In this document: piece after piece, positions 21,931 through 33,592 of the stretch
How positions within the stretch are numbered: the stretch's first letter is position 1
How the letters are laid out: every line of letters begins with the position of its first letter
From: Cordilura impudica
Taxonomy: Eukaryota; Arthropoda; Insecta; Diptera; Scathophagidae
Length of the DNA stretch: 64,000 nt
Assembly: GCA_963682025.1 (NCBI GenBank)
Contig: OY821519.1
Coordinates: forward strand, 68,765,525 to 68,829,524
Reading direction: 5' to 3'
The notes under the pieces: generated by a model
Seen by the model: the letters and a program-made list of their open reading frames with translations, nothing else
What the model was told of the DNA's origin: nothing
Database searches by the model: none
Position numbers and translations under genes: made by a program

Positions 21931-22545
21931 GGTAGTTTTTAAATAAGGTGCCTTTTCTAGAAAAGGTACTTTAAAAGCAAAACAACTTTTTTAAGAAAGG
22001 ATAATTTTCTGTTCCGCTGTAGGGTCTTCAGATTACTCTCTGGCTACAATTTGAAACTTAAAACAACAAAAAGTCGAATTTGTGCTTAAAACCCAATCCC
22101 CTAAATATTTCCCAAACAATAACATATGTTTTTGGGAAAATTTGACTGAAACGGCAACCGCATACAAAATGTATGTTAATTTGAAATCTCTGATGCGAAT
22201 TATAAGACCAATGGCTGAAGTATAGAAAAAAGTTCGACAAACAAACCGATATGAGCTTAAGTTTTCTCTTATAAATTTAGTCATACATCTAATGGTTCTT
22301 CCTCATTACTTTTTAGTTCTTTACATTTTTCTATATATATTTTTTTTTGCTCATTTGTTAATCAGATTTAATGTACCACTCAGTACTTCACCAGCCGAAG
22401 TTGGAAGAATAGATACTTTAATTAAAAGGCCTTTAAAACGTTCTAAGGACTCCATAAGTAACAAAGGGAATAACAATATAAATGAGGAGTATTCCCGTCA
22501 TACGATCAATGGTAATAAATTATGACTATAGATCGAAAAACTTAC
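21931..22545. other. Cad87A: Region 3' of the last recognised cadherin exon
   Basis: It holds the tail of the A/T satellite (to about 22005) and about 500 bp of unique-looking sequence. At 22370-22525 both strands are open with balanced composition. Minus strand: SLERFKGLLIKV, SILPTSAGEVLSG, ending INK. Plus strand: STSPAEVGRIDTLIK, RSKDSISNKGNNN. A good acceptor-like sequence (ccctttgttacttatggagt then ccttag) lies on the minus strand at about 22442, but joining it to the cadherin exon gives only three more residues and a stop. The cytoplasmic exon is therefore not settled. Confidence 0.3.
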
Positions 22546-23678
22546 TTCCTCTTTAAGCAGCATGCGGTACAGGCCGTTATTAGCGCTGAAAATCCAATAA
22601 GGCTGGCAATTATTACCAACCAAGTACCAGGCGAAGACATTAGACTAGCCGCTTCCACCGGTTTACGCACAGAACAAGGTTCCACTTCACTTACACCATA
22701 TTCCACATAAATATCGAATAACTCCTTTCTCAGGAAATCAGAATTCATAAGCTTTTGCATTTCGTTCATAGAAACGGCCGAACCATTCTTGAACATTTGG
22801 AAACAAGAAGTTGTGGCCGAGAAATCTAAACTAAAATCGGGTCTGGCCAAGACTTGTGTATCCAAAATGTGCAAGTCAAATCCTAAAGGTTTAAGTTTTT
22901 CCTTTACCTTCTCTTGGAAAGGTTTTATATAATTTTGTATTTCATTAGCTGGACGCGAGAAAACAAATTTCAAAAGAGATTTATCACGTATAACGAATAT
23001 TTTAAGATTATTGAATGTATGACGTTTGGCCTTCATTGAATTTTTAGCTCTAATTCGCATATTGAAATAACCATCCACATAATTGGCAAATGATCCTCCG
23101 GTGCGTAGTTCACCCGTGCGATTGTTCAAAGCGAATAGAGATTGTAATGACTTGGTTTTGATGGCACTGGAACGTTTGTAGAATTGTGGTACAAAGGTTA
23201 CATTTTCTATGCTCAACACTATGGGTTTGGCCTCAGCATCCAAATCTGTAGCATGAATTGTGGTTATTTTGCTATCAATGGGTACATTGATGCGAATGCC
23301 TACCGATAAATCGTTATGCTCAAATTGTGGCAAATTATCATCGACATCAATAATTTTCACATACACTCTCAATTGTGAGAGATCAGAACTGTCATAGCTG
23401 TCACCGAGGTACGGATAGGAGGGTTCTCCCAATTTCAAACATTTTATGGTAAGAGAGTAACTTTCAACTAGTTCACGATCAGTGGGTTTGGTTGTTTTGA
23501 TAATGGCCACATTATCATTGGTTCTCTCTAATGCAAAGATATTCTCCTCATTTCCCTCGATGATAACATACTCAATAGCTGCATTTTCTCCAATATCTTC
23601 ATCAATTGCAGAGAAATTACCAACAACAGTACCTTCAGGTTGTTCTTCCAATAGCATAAATTCTAAAGGCTCCTCATT
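22546..23678 (-). CDS. Cad87A: Cadherin exon: EC13-EC14, membrane-adjacent domain, transmembrane helix
   Basis: The acceptor TTTTAG precedes AATGAGGAGCC (reading NEEPLEFMLLEEQ) at 23678, in phase 0 with the upstream exon. It encodes EC13 (AIDEDIGENAAIEY... IIDVDDNLPQF), EC14 (ATDLDAEAKP..., weakened calcium motifs) and then a region without calcium motifs (FSRPANEIQNYIKPF ... STSCF... VEPC). That last region fits the membrane-adjacent domain found in CDH23/PCDH15 relatives. One hydrophobic helix lies at 22554-22625, followed by CCLKRK. The in-frame TAA directly after KRK overlaps a perfect donor (AA|GTAAGT, exon end 22546), so the cytoplasmic tail probably continues in another exon. A type I membrane adhesion protein is expected. 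Confidence 0.85.
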
Positions 23679-23742
23679 CTAAAATAGAAAAACATCAAGA
23701 TCACTGTCTCTGATTGGATTTAAGTATGACATTTCTGCTTAC

Positions 23743-24045
23743 CTGTTCTCTATCAAATCTGGGCTTGTGATCATCTACATCCAATACTTTTATTTCTAAA
23801 ATTCTTGTCACCGATTGCCTGGGTTGTCCATTATCATATGCTTCGAGTATCACATGGTACATATCCTTGAATTCTCGATCTAGTACTTGGGAGGTTTTTA
23901 TTAAACCTGTAGTCTCATCGATTTCAAATGCTTCGGCATCTGTTGTATCATCCAATATTTTATAAAGGAGCATACCTGAAGGTGTATTGGGATTATCGGG
24001 ATCGCTGGCTTTCACTTGAAAGACAGGTGTGCCCACTGGAGAATT
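23743..24045 (-). CDS. Cad87A: Cadherin exon: EC12 to start of EC13
   Basis: It is exactly 303 nt, phase 0 on both sides, with acceptor TATTTAG (before AATTCTCCAGTGGG, NSPVGTP) and donor CAG|GTAAGC. The protein shows the standard EC calcium motifs: KASDPDNPNTPSG, an LDRE core, and VLDVDDHKPRF at the EC12/EC13 border. The 64-nt intron after it and the 189-nt intron before it are of normal fly size, unlike the two swollen introns upstream. Confidence 0.9.
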
Positions 24046-24234
24046 CTAAATACAAAATAATAATTAATAAAGTTAGTATTATCTTTAAAGGAAGAAAAAT
24101 TTAAATGCGATTAATTGAAAAACTTTATCATAACTTAGGCGCCCTATGCTAGGAGAACCTAACTATTGGTAATGATAATGGTTACTACGTCCATTGATTC
24201 ATCTAAGAATTTAACAGCCCCTTCTTTTACTCAC

Positions 24235-25849
24235 CTCAGTCACAGTAGCTATTTGTCCAACTTCTGGTTCCACAAAGTATGGTATACCATCGTTGGCACT
24301 AACATCTCCTATAAAAATGGTAACTTTAACATCCGTACTCAGTGATTTTTGCTTCAGCACTTGATCGCCATTATCACGAGCTCTCACAAGTATTTCATAT
24401 GGCTCTGAACGACCTTTGCCAGTTAGTTCACGTTTCGTTTTAATTTCACCAGTCAATTTGTTAATTTTGAACAGACCGTTTACCTCGCTTTCATCAATTA
24501 TTTCATACATCACTTCACCGCCAGGACCATCGTCCATGTCATGAGCAAACATTTTAATGACAAAAGCATCGGGAGCAACACTTTCTGGTATGACGGCTGT
24601 ATATTCTTTTTGATTAAATTCCGGTGCATTATCATTGACATCCAAAACATCAACGGTAAGTTCAACCACACTTTGTTTAGAGTCTGTAGAACGGCCCGGA
24701 GAATCTTCAGCTTTTACCTGTAAATGAATGCGAGGAGTACGTTCACGATCTATGATGGCATTGGGAGCTACTATAATTTCTCCAGTTGCATTGTTTATCT
24801 CAAACAAATGAGCATTTTCACCATGCAAAGAATAGGATATCTTATGATAACCCAAACGTTCATCACGTTTTGTCAGAACAGCATCCTTATCCGTAGCTTT
24901 AACACGTATAATTTTTTCAGGATGTTTTCTATTTTCTACTACAGTGGCACGATAGAAAAGTTCCTCAAACATAGGACTGTTATCGTTAACATTTTCCACT
25001 GTTAAATTAACTTTGGTGATGGTACTACGCTGAAAATCTGGAGCGTTGGCCTTAACTTGAAATTCAAATTGAGTTTTACCTTCCTCTAGGCCTTCATAAT
25101 CTAAACGTTTACGTAAAATAACTTCTCCCGATCTCTCGTGTATATGAAAATATTCCAAATCCAAAGGTTCAACTAAGCCAAAACTTTGAATGGGTAGTTT
25201 AGAGACGGGATCTTCAGCTTGCAATATAAAGAGCGTACTTTCAATAGGCATTTCTTCCATTATATGTATATTCACCACCGGTTTAGAACTAGTCCATCCC
25301 TTGTTGGTAAATATAGGGTTGGTATCTTTGAATGACTGCACATAAATGGTCACCTCGGTAATATCAGTTTGTCCCTCGGGATCAACTTCAGCATTAAGAT
25401 CTTTTACCTCAATTAGTAAAACAATGACTGCTGCCTCGTCATGATTTAGTTTGCCTTTAACAAAGATATCACCAGTTTCCGAATCGATGCGGAAAGCATC
25501 TTCCACCCGATAATTACTGCGATTTGTTAAACTGACTCCGGATTTTGAAGTCGCTTTGAGAATTTCCGTTAGTGTATAGTTCAGTTTAGAATTCAAATCT
25601 TTATCTGTGGCTCGAACCTTGAGTACGCTTTCTCCGATTTCTGTACGTTCAGATACATACGCTGCATAACTATGTCGCTCAAATTTAGGTTTCTCATCAT
25701 TGATGTCCTTAACATTTACATATACGGTAGTGGTGGCAGTTTCCGGTATTGGTAAGCCCGAATCTACAGCATTGACGGTAATCTCAAAACTATCCATGTT
25801 TGAATCCCGATCAATGCGGGCCTGAGGTGAAACTGTGATGAGACCAGAT
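24235..25849 (-). CDS. Cad87A: Cadherin exon: second half of EC7 to start of EC12
   Basis: The acceptor CCTTGCAG before ATCTGG lies at 25849. The first base completes a codon split with the upstream exon (FEINEE|SGLITV), and the donor is GAG|GTGAGT at 24235. The 538 codons contain EC borders VKDINDEKPKF, SFKDTNPIF, VENVNDNSPMF, VLDVNDNAPEF and a divergent GDVSANDGIPYF. Classical DRE and DxD calcium ligands are present in most repeats. EC9 (AEDPVSKLPIQ) and the EC11/12 linker look degenerate, so parts of the rod may be less calcium-stiffened (inference). Confidence 0.9.
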
Positions 25850-25900
25850 CTGCAAGGGGGTAATTTAGTTAAATTTATATGAAACAAGTAAAAATATATA

Positions 25901-28623
25901 TGGGGGGTTTCATGTCAAGTGCACCAACTTTTGAAACCGATGTCTTCCGATCGGGATGAAATTTTGCACCAAGGTTAGTCCTATTGGATAGTAGTTTAGA
26001 CACAATTTTTCAATAAGATCGGTCCAGATCTCTCTGAGTTAGAGGGGATCAAAATTTGACATTTTGGCCAAACAGGTGTTTCTTCTCATCCATGTAACTT
26101 ATTACCTATTGTTCTTAGAAAATTTTCTCCCAAATAGTTTAGATAGCTATTTCTTCAAGATTTCGGAAAAAAATACTAAAAAAAAAAAATTTTTTTTTAG
26201 ACTTTTTATTTTGCTAAATTAAAGCATTTTTTGCCTTTTTTTCAAAAAGTGCATTTTTTTTTTTTTCATAAGAAAGCTTAGGATTTTTCCTTTAAGAACT
26301 TTTTGGTCGCTTAGTGGGATGGGAGTGGGATATCTATAAAAATAAATGTTTTGTAACTCAAGACAACGGTTTTTCAATTTTTCACAAATGCACTATTTTG
26401 AATTTTTTCCTATTTGTGTGTAAAACCTTACAAATAAAACTTATACTGAGAAACTTGACAAATTAACCTTTACGAAGGTATGTAACATACCTTCATAACA
26501 TAACAGAAGAGAATGGTTATCTGTAACCTGAAAGAGTTATTTGCAAAATTTCAATCTGAACACGAGGATGTTTGAATTGGCTTCACGAAATTAACCCAAA
26601 TTTACCATGAAAATGTTAAACTGATGTTGAAGGAAATCAACTTAAAGTATTTAACAGATGATTCGGCAGAAGTTTTACATGATTACCGCGATTGCCTTAA
26701 ATTGACTATGTGTCCTAATGCAACAACTTCTTGCCACTTAGGTGAATGTACCAATTGCCCGAAAACCACATTCATCAAAGAAAATTTAATCAACTCTTTA
26801 GATCGAGAATATATAGAGGAGGTCAGATTTGATTCTTGGATTCAGACTGACAGATGCACATTGAAAACAATCATTTTAAATGTGGATGATTTTGTGGAAG
26901 AAATGTGTACAGGATTGCTAAACTTGAGAAACCATGACTTTTTAGTCAAAGAGCAATGGTCATTCTTCAAGGATTTGAAGATACATTTGAAGTCTGGTGA
27001 ATTCGTTATTTCATATGATTTCGCAGAAAACTATAAATATGTTTTTTAGGATGCCATACAAGCATTCCACTTCAATAACGACCAAGCAACTATATTCACA
27101 GTAGTTATTTACTACAAGAAAGATGAAAAACTGGAACACAAAAGTATGGCAATCATATCCGACGATTTAAAACATGATACCGTTGCAGTTTATGAGTACC
27201 TGAAGAGAATACTAAAATTTCTAAAATCTAAATTTACAGTAAAGAAGGTATACTACGTTTCGGACGGAGCTCGTCAACATTTTAAAAACAAAAGTAGCTT
27301 GGCAAATCTTATGCCCATGAAAAAGATTTTGGAATGCCAGCTGAGTGGCATTTTCATCCAACTGCTCATGGTAAAGGAGCCTGTGATGGTATTGGAGCAA
27401 ACCTTAAAAGAAATGCAGCGAAGTATAGCCTCCAGTGCTCTCATCAAGATCGCATCTTAGATGCGACTGCTTTATTCCATTGGGCAAAGAGTTATTGTAA
27501 AGAAACTAAAATAGTTCTTAGTAGCAAAGAGGATCATCAGGAAACATTGATAACACTGAAGAGCAGATTCGATGCTGCGGTAACAATCGATGGCACTGCT
27601 CAATACCATGCTTTCATACCGCTTGTCGATGGAAGACTCAAGTTGAAAAAGTTTTCTGCCTCTATTCAATGCGATTTCTTTCCAAAGACAACAAATAAAC
27701 CAGCAGCGAAATCAACAGCTGAACCTAGTAACGCCAAGAAAGGATTGACAAAAAAACGCAGTAAATAAAGGCGACAAAAAAGCTGGATGAAAGACTGGGT
27801 ATTTAAAAATTTACAAGACTTAAATACTTCATCAGCTACAATAAATTAAGTATAAAAAGTTGTGATATAAATGGATCTAATGCAATAAAGATTAAATTTT
27901 AATAAATTATTTATCTTTTTATTTTTAATATTATTATTACATTAATTTAATTATTATTAAAAATAAATAAAAAATAATAATTTTTCAACATTTCTACAGA
28001 AAAAAGCGATTTTTTTCCTGAGGTTAACATATTCTGGGTATTAAGTATCGAGGGTATAAAATTTTAGTTAGGTATTCTCAGTATAAGTTGTATTTGTAAG
28101 GTTCTAGACACAAATAGGAAAAAATTCAAAATAGTGCATTTGTGAAAAATTGAAAAACCGTTGTCTTCAGTTACAAAACATTTATTTTGATTGATATCCC
28201 ACTCCCATCCCACTAAGCGACCAAAAAGCTCTTAAAGGAAAAATCCTAAGCTTTCTTATGAAAAAAAAAAAAATGCCCTTTTTGAAAAAAAAGGCAAAAA
28301 ATGCTTTAATTTAGCAAAAAAAAGTCAAAAAAAAATTTTTTTTTTCAAGTATTTTTTTCCGAAATATTGAAGGAATAGCTATCTAAACTCTTTGGGAGAA
28401 AATTTTCTAAGAACAATAGGTAATAAGCTACATGGATGAGAAAAAACACCTGTTGGGCAAAAATGTCAAAATTTGATCCCCTCTAACTCAAAGGGATCTG
28501 CACCGATCTTGTTGAAAAATTGTGTCTAAGCTACTGTCCAATAGGACTAACCTTGGTGCAAATTTCATCCCGATCGGAAGACATCGGTTTCAAAAGTTGG
28601 TGCACTTGACATGAAATCCCCCA
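25901..28623 (+). mobile_element. 2.72-kb DNA transposon with inverted repeats of about 550 bp
   Basis: The ends TGGGGGGTTTCATGTCAAG (25901) and the complement of ATGAAATCCCCCA (28623) match. The inverted arms run to about 26445 and from about 28072, including 'gcaccaacttttgaaaccga' and 'tcctatttgtgtgtaaaacc' near the inner edge. TATA on both flanks is a possible 4-bp target duplication, though the AT-rich context leaves a base or two of doubt. The internal plus-strand gene is a DDE-type transposase relic. The family is widespread in insect and Hydra genomes; from memory it may be Sola-like, and I cannot confirm this. Confidence 0.85.
26624..27768 (+). pseudogene. DDE transposase of the long-TIR element, one stop and one frameshift
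   Basis: A cysteine cluster (CPNATTSCHLGECTNCP) comes first, then catalytic-type blocks: VISYDFAENYKYVF, VYYVSDGARQHFKN and EWHFHPTAHGKGACDG, where Asp, Asp and a Glu/His stretch could form the active site. Only two lesions interrupt an otherwise good ORF: a TAG at 27048 in frame between YKYVF and DAIQAFHF (a C-to-T change of a Gln codon would explain it), and a one-base shift in an A-run at about 27323 (MKK before the G-M-P-A-E-W block). The tail is basic (TKKRSK). The insertion is therefore fairly young. Its strand is opposite to the cadherin. Confidence 0.75.
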
Positions 28624-28886
28624 TATATTATGGTAGACCAATTTTTTAAAGATCTAAGCTATTAGTATGGAATATTTGAAGGGTGTCCAATAAAAATGTT
28701 AACTTTTTCGTTCATCCTACTGAAAAGCGTAGAATGATTTCCCATAGAGAAAAGTTTAAACTTCTTTAAAGAAGAAGACATAAATTTACCTTCAAATTAC
28801 TCAACTGATTATTCGATTTTTCTAAAGCGTGTTTTAAACAAATCGATCCCTTGACCTTATTAAGTGAATTTCTCATTTAAACTTAC

Positions 28887-30646
28887 TCTTCATTTATTTC
28901 AAAATTATCATTGGCTCCCACTATACGGTAACGTAATAAGCTATCCAAACCATCGGGATCATGAGCCTTAACTGTTGTAACATTATAGCCAGGCGCAGCA
29001 TTTTCCGGTATCGATACTCTGTAACTAGGAGGACCCAAAACTGGCACATTTTCGATATTTTGAAAGTGACCCTTAAATATAGGTCTTTGATTGCCGGAAA
29101 TACCAACACGTATATAAACCTTTGTAGTATTTACCAAAGGCGGTATTCCAAAATCTGTAGCTGACACTAGCAATTCATATTCCCCTCTTTCGGTATCCAT
29201 GGAACGTGCTACCTTTTGTAATGTTATTTCACCACTTAATTCATTTATGCTAAACACATTACCCGATATACTATTCTCGGAGACTATAGCATAACGAACT
29301 TTACCACCACCCTGAGTGGGACCATCTATATCGGTAGCTCTAACCTTAAATTCAGGTTCAAAATGATTTGTGCCCTCTCGAATGGTACGCGAATATTCCG
29401 AACTTTCGAAGATGGGATGATTATCGTTGACATCAATAACTTCCACATAAACTTGAGCATTAGCTTCTCGACCACCACCATCTTCTGCTACTATCGATAG
29501 ACTGTAACTACTTTGCTTCTCATAATCTAAAGGTTTCTTAATAAAGAAACCTCCTGTTAAGGGATCAGCATAAAAGAATTCAGCACCAAATCCTTTTAGA
29601 CGGTATGTTATAAAACCGAATTTACCAGAATCTTTATCAAAAGCCTTCACCATTCCTATTTGAGAATCTGTGGTAAGATTTTCAGCCGCTAAGAAACGAT
29701 AACTGTTCTGCTCAAATGCAGGAGAGTTATCATTGACATCGGTAAGTTGCACATTAATACGAACTTTGGATTTCTCTTCATCATTCGTTAAAGCTATAAC
29801 ATCAAAAGAGAATTTTCGCTTTTCGACATCTTCCACATCATAATCCAAATGAGATGAATTTAAAACTTTAACCACTATGGGCGTACGTCCTTGAGCTATA
29901 GTAGGACTTACAGCGAAAGTATCCATAGAATTTTCAACATCAACCAATTTCAATGAATAACGACTGTTATTGCCCATATCACGATCATTTACAAATACTG
30001 TCAAGCCCGGTAAAGGCATGCCTGTATCTAAATTCTCGGGTATAGATATGTTAAATTCATTACCATTAAATTCTGGTATATGATCATCAACATCATTTAC
30101 CACTATTGTAATTTGTGTTGTGGTAGAATCCGAAGGTACTACACCATCTATCATTTCCGTAGCTCTCACAGTAAAAACATAAACACCACCATTTTGTAAG
30201 ATTTCTGGATTTTCTCGATCCAACGGTATTTTAGAGGTTATCAAAATGGCTGTACCTTCTTTGGCTTCGCCAAAAGGTGTTAAGTCGAAATGTCCAAATC
30301 GGTCATCTTCCAGGGTGAGTAAAATATCTCTTGGTATACCAATATCACCATCAATAGCTGTAATGGTCAGTATACTAACACCAGCTGGTGTATTCTCATC
30401 TACGGAGGCCGTATACGGAGCATTCGTAAATACTGGTAATTGATCTTGAACATCAATTACGGAAATAGAGACGGTCGCCACTGAAGTTAGACGATTCTCT
30501 AAAGCACTGTCAGAAGCCGAGATTGTCATGATATAGGTGGGTCTACTTTCAAAGTCTAAAGGCTTTTTTAGTGTCACTCGTGCAGTGTAATTGCCATCTG
30601 ATATACGTTCAGCCGTTACCTCAAATGTATCGCAGATATCATTTTC
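28887..30646 (-). CDS. Cad87A: Cadherin exon: end of EC2 to first half of EC7
   Basis: The acceptor TTTTACAG lies before GAAAATGATATC (ENDICDTF) and the donor is AAGA|GTAAGT. Its start joins the upstream exon in phase 0 to read ISCVE|ENDICDTFEV, and its end shares a codon with the next exon. The 586 codons cover EC2 end (VIDVQDQLPVF), EC3 (VNDVDDHIPEF), EC4 (LTDVNDNSPAF), EC5 (VIDVNDNHPIF), EC6 (GISGNQRPIF, calcium motif lost) and EC7 start (KAHDPDGLDSLLRY). DRE/DxD ligands are otherwise intact and there is no internal stop over 1.76 kb, which shows strong constraint. Confidence 0.9.
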
Positions 30647-30961
30647 CTGTAAAATAAAGAAATAATTGTATATAATATTTTCTGAAAATACTTTTCCCCC
30701 AATTTAGGAATTTTTTTGACTGATTTGTTAGAATTAAATTTCATTATTTTGGAACAATTGGCGAACTTTCGTTTCCTACTTAGCCGTAGTCCTCTAAAAC
30801 TGTTAAAGTCTGCTTACCCATTTTTCTTGACTTTTTCTTTATCATGTATATGAACCGAAATGGATTACTTTTAAGTTTGAAATCATATATGGATCGTTGT
30901 TTTTCGACAACTTCAATTTGGTATGCTTGGTATAGTTTTCTACTCGGCATAGGAAAGTTGT

Positions 30962-31800
30962 CAGCCCAATTCTCAATAACAATTCCCTGGGAATTTTTCC
31001 CTATTCCCTGTTCCCCTATTCTTAATAAAATCTCCCCGGGAATTTTTTCTCTTTTCCCTTTACCCTTATTCTAAAAGAACTTCGAAAATGGGAATCTCTT
31101 CCCCGGGAAAAAAGTAGCTATTCTGAATGTCAATAAAAGGGAGAATAATTTGGGAATAATTCCGCCAAAAAATTGAGAGGGAGTGCTGCGAAAAATGTAA
31201 GTATTTAATATTTTTATGAAAAATAGTAATATATATCATTTAAAATTTTGTATAATAATATTATTATGGCATTACTGTTGATTTCAGGTCAAAAGCAACA
31301 AAAAAAAAAAAAAAAAAAAACAAATTCATTTTCTTTTGAACACAATGCAAGCCAACCCTGATGTTGCATGCGGGATGTTCAAAGGAAGCAAGGAGGAGCT
31401 AAGCCGGGTATGGCGCAATTTGGAGTGGAAATTAAACTCAGCAGGTAATTCAAGTGGGTTGCTGGCATCACGAAGCTTTCTTCTTGCCATGCTTTGCACC
31501 GTCTTGTCCTGCTGCTGCTCTTCTGCTTCAGCTACCATCAGAAACGCTACACTGAACATTTTTTGTGTTTATTTTAATTTATTAAAGATTTTAAAAAAAG
31601 TTTTACTATTAATTTCCACAAAAATTTTTAAATTTGTAAACAAAACAAAACAACTGAAGCAAAACAGCTGTCTTCGAATAATCGAAATTCTCTCTCCCAT
31701 ATTATTCTTCTCCCCGCCTGTTTAGAATAGGAGGATTTATTCTCGGGAAAAACTAAATCCTCGGGAACTCATTTCCCTGGGAATATTTAGAATTGGGCTG
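30962..31800 (-). mobile_element. Harbinger-like relic with CAGCCCAATTCT ends
   Basis: The ends CAGCCCAATTCT (30962) and AGAATTGGGCTG (to 31800) are inverted, and TGT flanks both sides, a possible 3-bp duplication. Sub-terminal 'ccctgggaattttt' motifs recur many times in both arms. The minus-strand ORF 31559-31326 reads RRKLRDASNPLELPAEF. This matches the start of PIF/Harbinger transposases, where LRDASNPL is typical, but the rest is missing. A long A run lies at 31300-31321. Confidence 0.65.
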
Positions 31801-31857
31801 TGTATGAAAATAGTACCTTGTACGCCAAGTGTAAAAAGAAAGATAGTACCCAAACAA

Positions 31858-33380
31858 TTATACGGATTTTGTAGACGATAGGCTATGGAGTTTCGATGCT
31901 GAAGTTGATGCCGGTGCTGATTTTGTTGAAATTGAGACTTTGTTTATCTCAAATGACAAAAGGCTTTGGAGCGCAACAGCTATGCAAACAACAGGACGCA
32001 ATCGAACCTCTAATGTGTTGAGACTATGGCCAGGCATTACTAATACTACTTCATCGCACGCGAATAGTATCAAGGATGCTTTCTTGATATTTTTCCATCG
32101 CATATTGAGAAAATCATTTTGGAGAACATGAATGCTTTGGTGGGCTAAATAATGATAACCATCAAGAAGTCGATGCTTCATGCTTGGCTGTTTTGATATT
32201 GACTGTCGTCCACAAGTTAGTTGAATGCTATTGAATGCTATGAATAATGAGCTGTTCGATGTCACTTTCGTTCCGCTTATTTTCAGAAAAATTATGACGA
32301 AGAAACAGTTTGAGTACTTGATCAAAATTATTCGCTTCGGTGATACAATAAGTTGCCGACAAAGAAGAAATCTGCTCCAATTCGTCATCTGTGGGATATG
32401 TGGTCTGAAATGTTACCAATGCTTTTCAACTCTTACGTCACTGTAGACGAGCAGCTATCCGGTTTCCATGGAGGTTGTGGATTTAGACAGAGCAAACGAG
32501 AGAGATATGGTTTGAAATTTTTGGGTACTCGTATATGAAAAAACCTTCTATATCTGGAAAATACAACTATGCCTTGAGAAAGCTGCTGAAAGTGATCCAG
32601 AAAAAATGAAGGCCCACGAGTTTTATTGCATCTGGGCGAGTGCCAAAAAGGTCGTAATTGTACAATGTACAATTTCTTCACGTCTTATGAGTTGGGTCAA
32701 AAATTATGACAAAACAAATTGATCATATTTGGAACAATGCACAAGAACAAGCGCTCGATTGCAATGCAAAAAGGCTCCACTTTTTCAGTGTATATAAGAA
32801 TTTACCAAATAAACACTTGTTTCCTAGGTTGGAAAAAAAACCTAAATGCACAATGCTGCAGAGTACTCTTCACAACACGCCAGAAGTCGAGATTGTTGGA
32901 AAGCAGCTACCAGAAATAATATCGTATAACAACCGAACTAAGGGTGAAGTTGACACAGTTGACAAAACGAAACGAGGTGTTAACGAAAAACCAACAGGCG
33001 GCCGGCCAATAGCTGTACATAGTAACATGATTGATATATCAGCCTTGAATGCAACTTTTTATTGAGCTTAATACAATACCTTCATATACTTTTAGAATTA
33101 ACCCCAAAACATGCAAAGCGCCGTTTGTTTTTGCCTGATCTGGCACTTGCTCTTTACCAACCGTACATGGCGCAAAGAAAACGAGGTATATGTGTTACTT
33201 CTGTGTGGTAGAATATACCTGAACTAAACTTTGCCTCGCAAGTTCCATTAATGAAAACAAGAGGCAGATTCCTATGTTACGTGCAAGAAAGGAACTAGAA
33301 AGCAGTAGTTAGCTTGCTGTCTTTGCGAAAAAAAAAAACGTTTGAAAAGCTCACCAAAACCATATTGATTGCGTTCCCTG
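31858..33380 (+). pseudogene. Decayed piggyBac transposase (copy 2)
   Basis: Fragments in order: WSATAMQTTGRNRTSNVLRL and ANSIKDAFLIFFHRI (N-terminal part); FEYLIKIIRFGD; SYVTVDEQLSGFHGGC with the first catalytic Asp; NFFTSYELGQKL, where the residue before NFFTS is Tyr rather than the catalytic Asp; NKRSIAMQKGSTF; NNRTKGEVDTVDK with the last catalytic Asp; MIDISALNATF; and a cysteine-bearing C-terminus. The block between the first and second Asp is largely deleted. Many stops and frameshifts are present, so it cannot be active. Its termini were not found. Confidence 0.75.
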
Positions 33381-33592
33381 TATAGAAAATATGTATAACT
33401 GTACTTAATTCATCACTTTATACGTAAAGACATACGCAAAACTGATTTCTCTTTAACCCTTAAATGCGCACTGTATCTGTTAAGATACAACCGAAAAAAA
33501 ATTCCTACAATTCCAATTTTGCACCAAATTTAATAAAAATAAATTTGACGTATTTAAAACATCATAGCTCAATATTAAAGAAGTAAGATAAT

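Larger units (their letters stand above)
25850..28886 (-). other. 3.0-kb cadherin intron filled by one DNA transposon
   Basis: The intron is defined by donor AAGA|GTAAGT (28886 downward) and acceptor CCTTGCAG (25850). All but about 310 bp is the transposon at 25901-28623. The unspliced flanks carry no other feature. Confidence 0.9.

Noticed and set aside
24724..25005. Plus-strand ORFs opposite the cadherin exons (also 23482, 28961, 30246 and 43242)
   Set aside because: They are antisense shadows of exons with clear cadherin motifs on the minus strand.
26624..27768. Transposase in the intron considered as a host gene nested in the cadherin
   Set aside because: Long inverted repeats and TATA flanks frame it exactly, and it has a stop and a frameshift.
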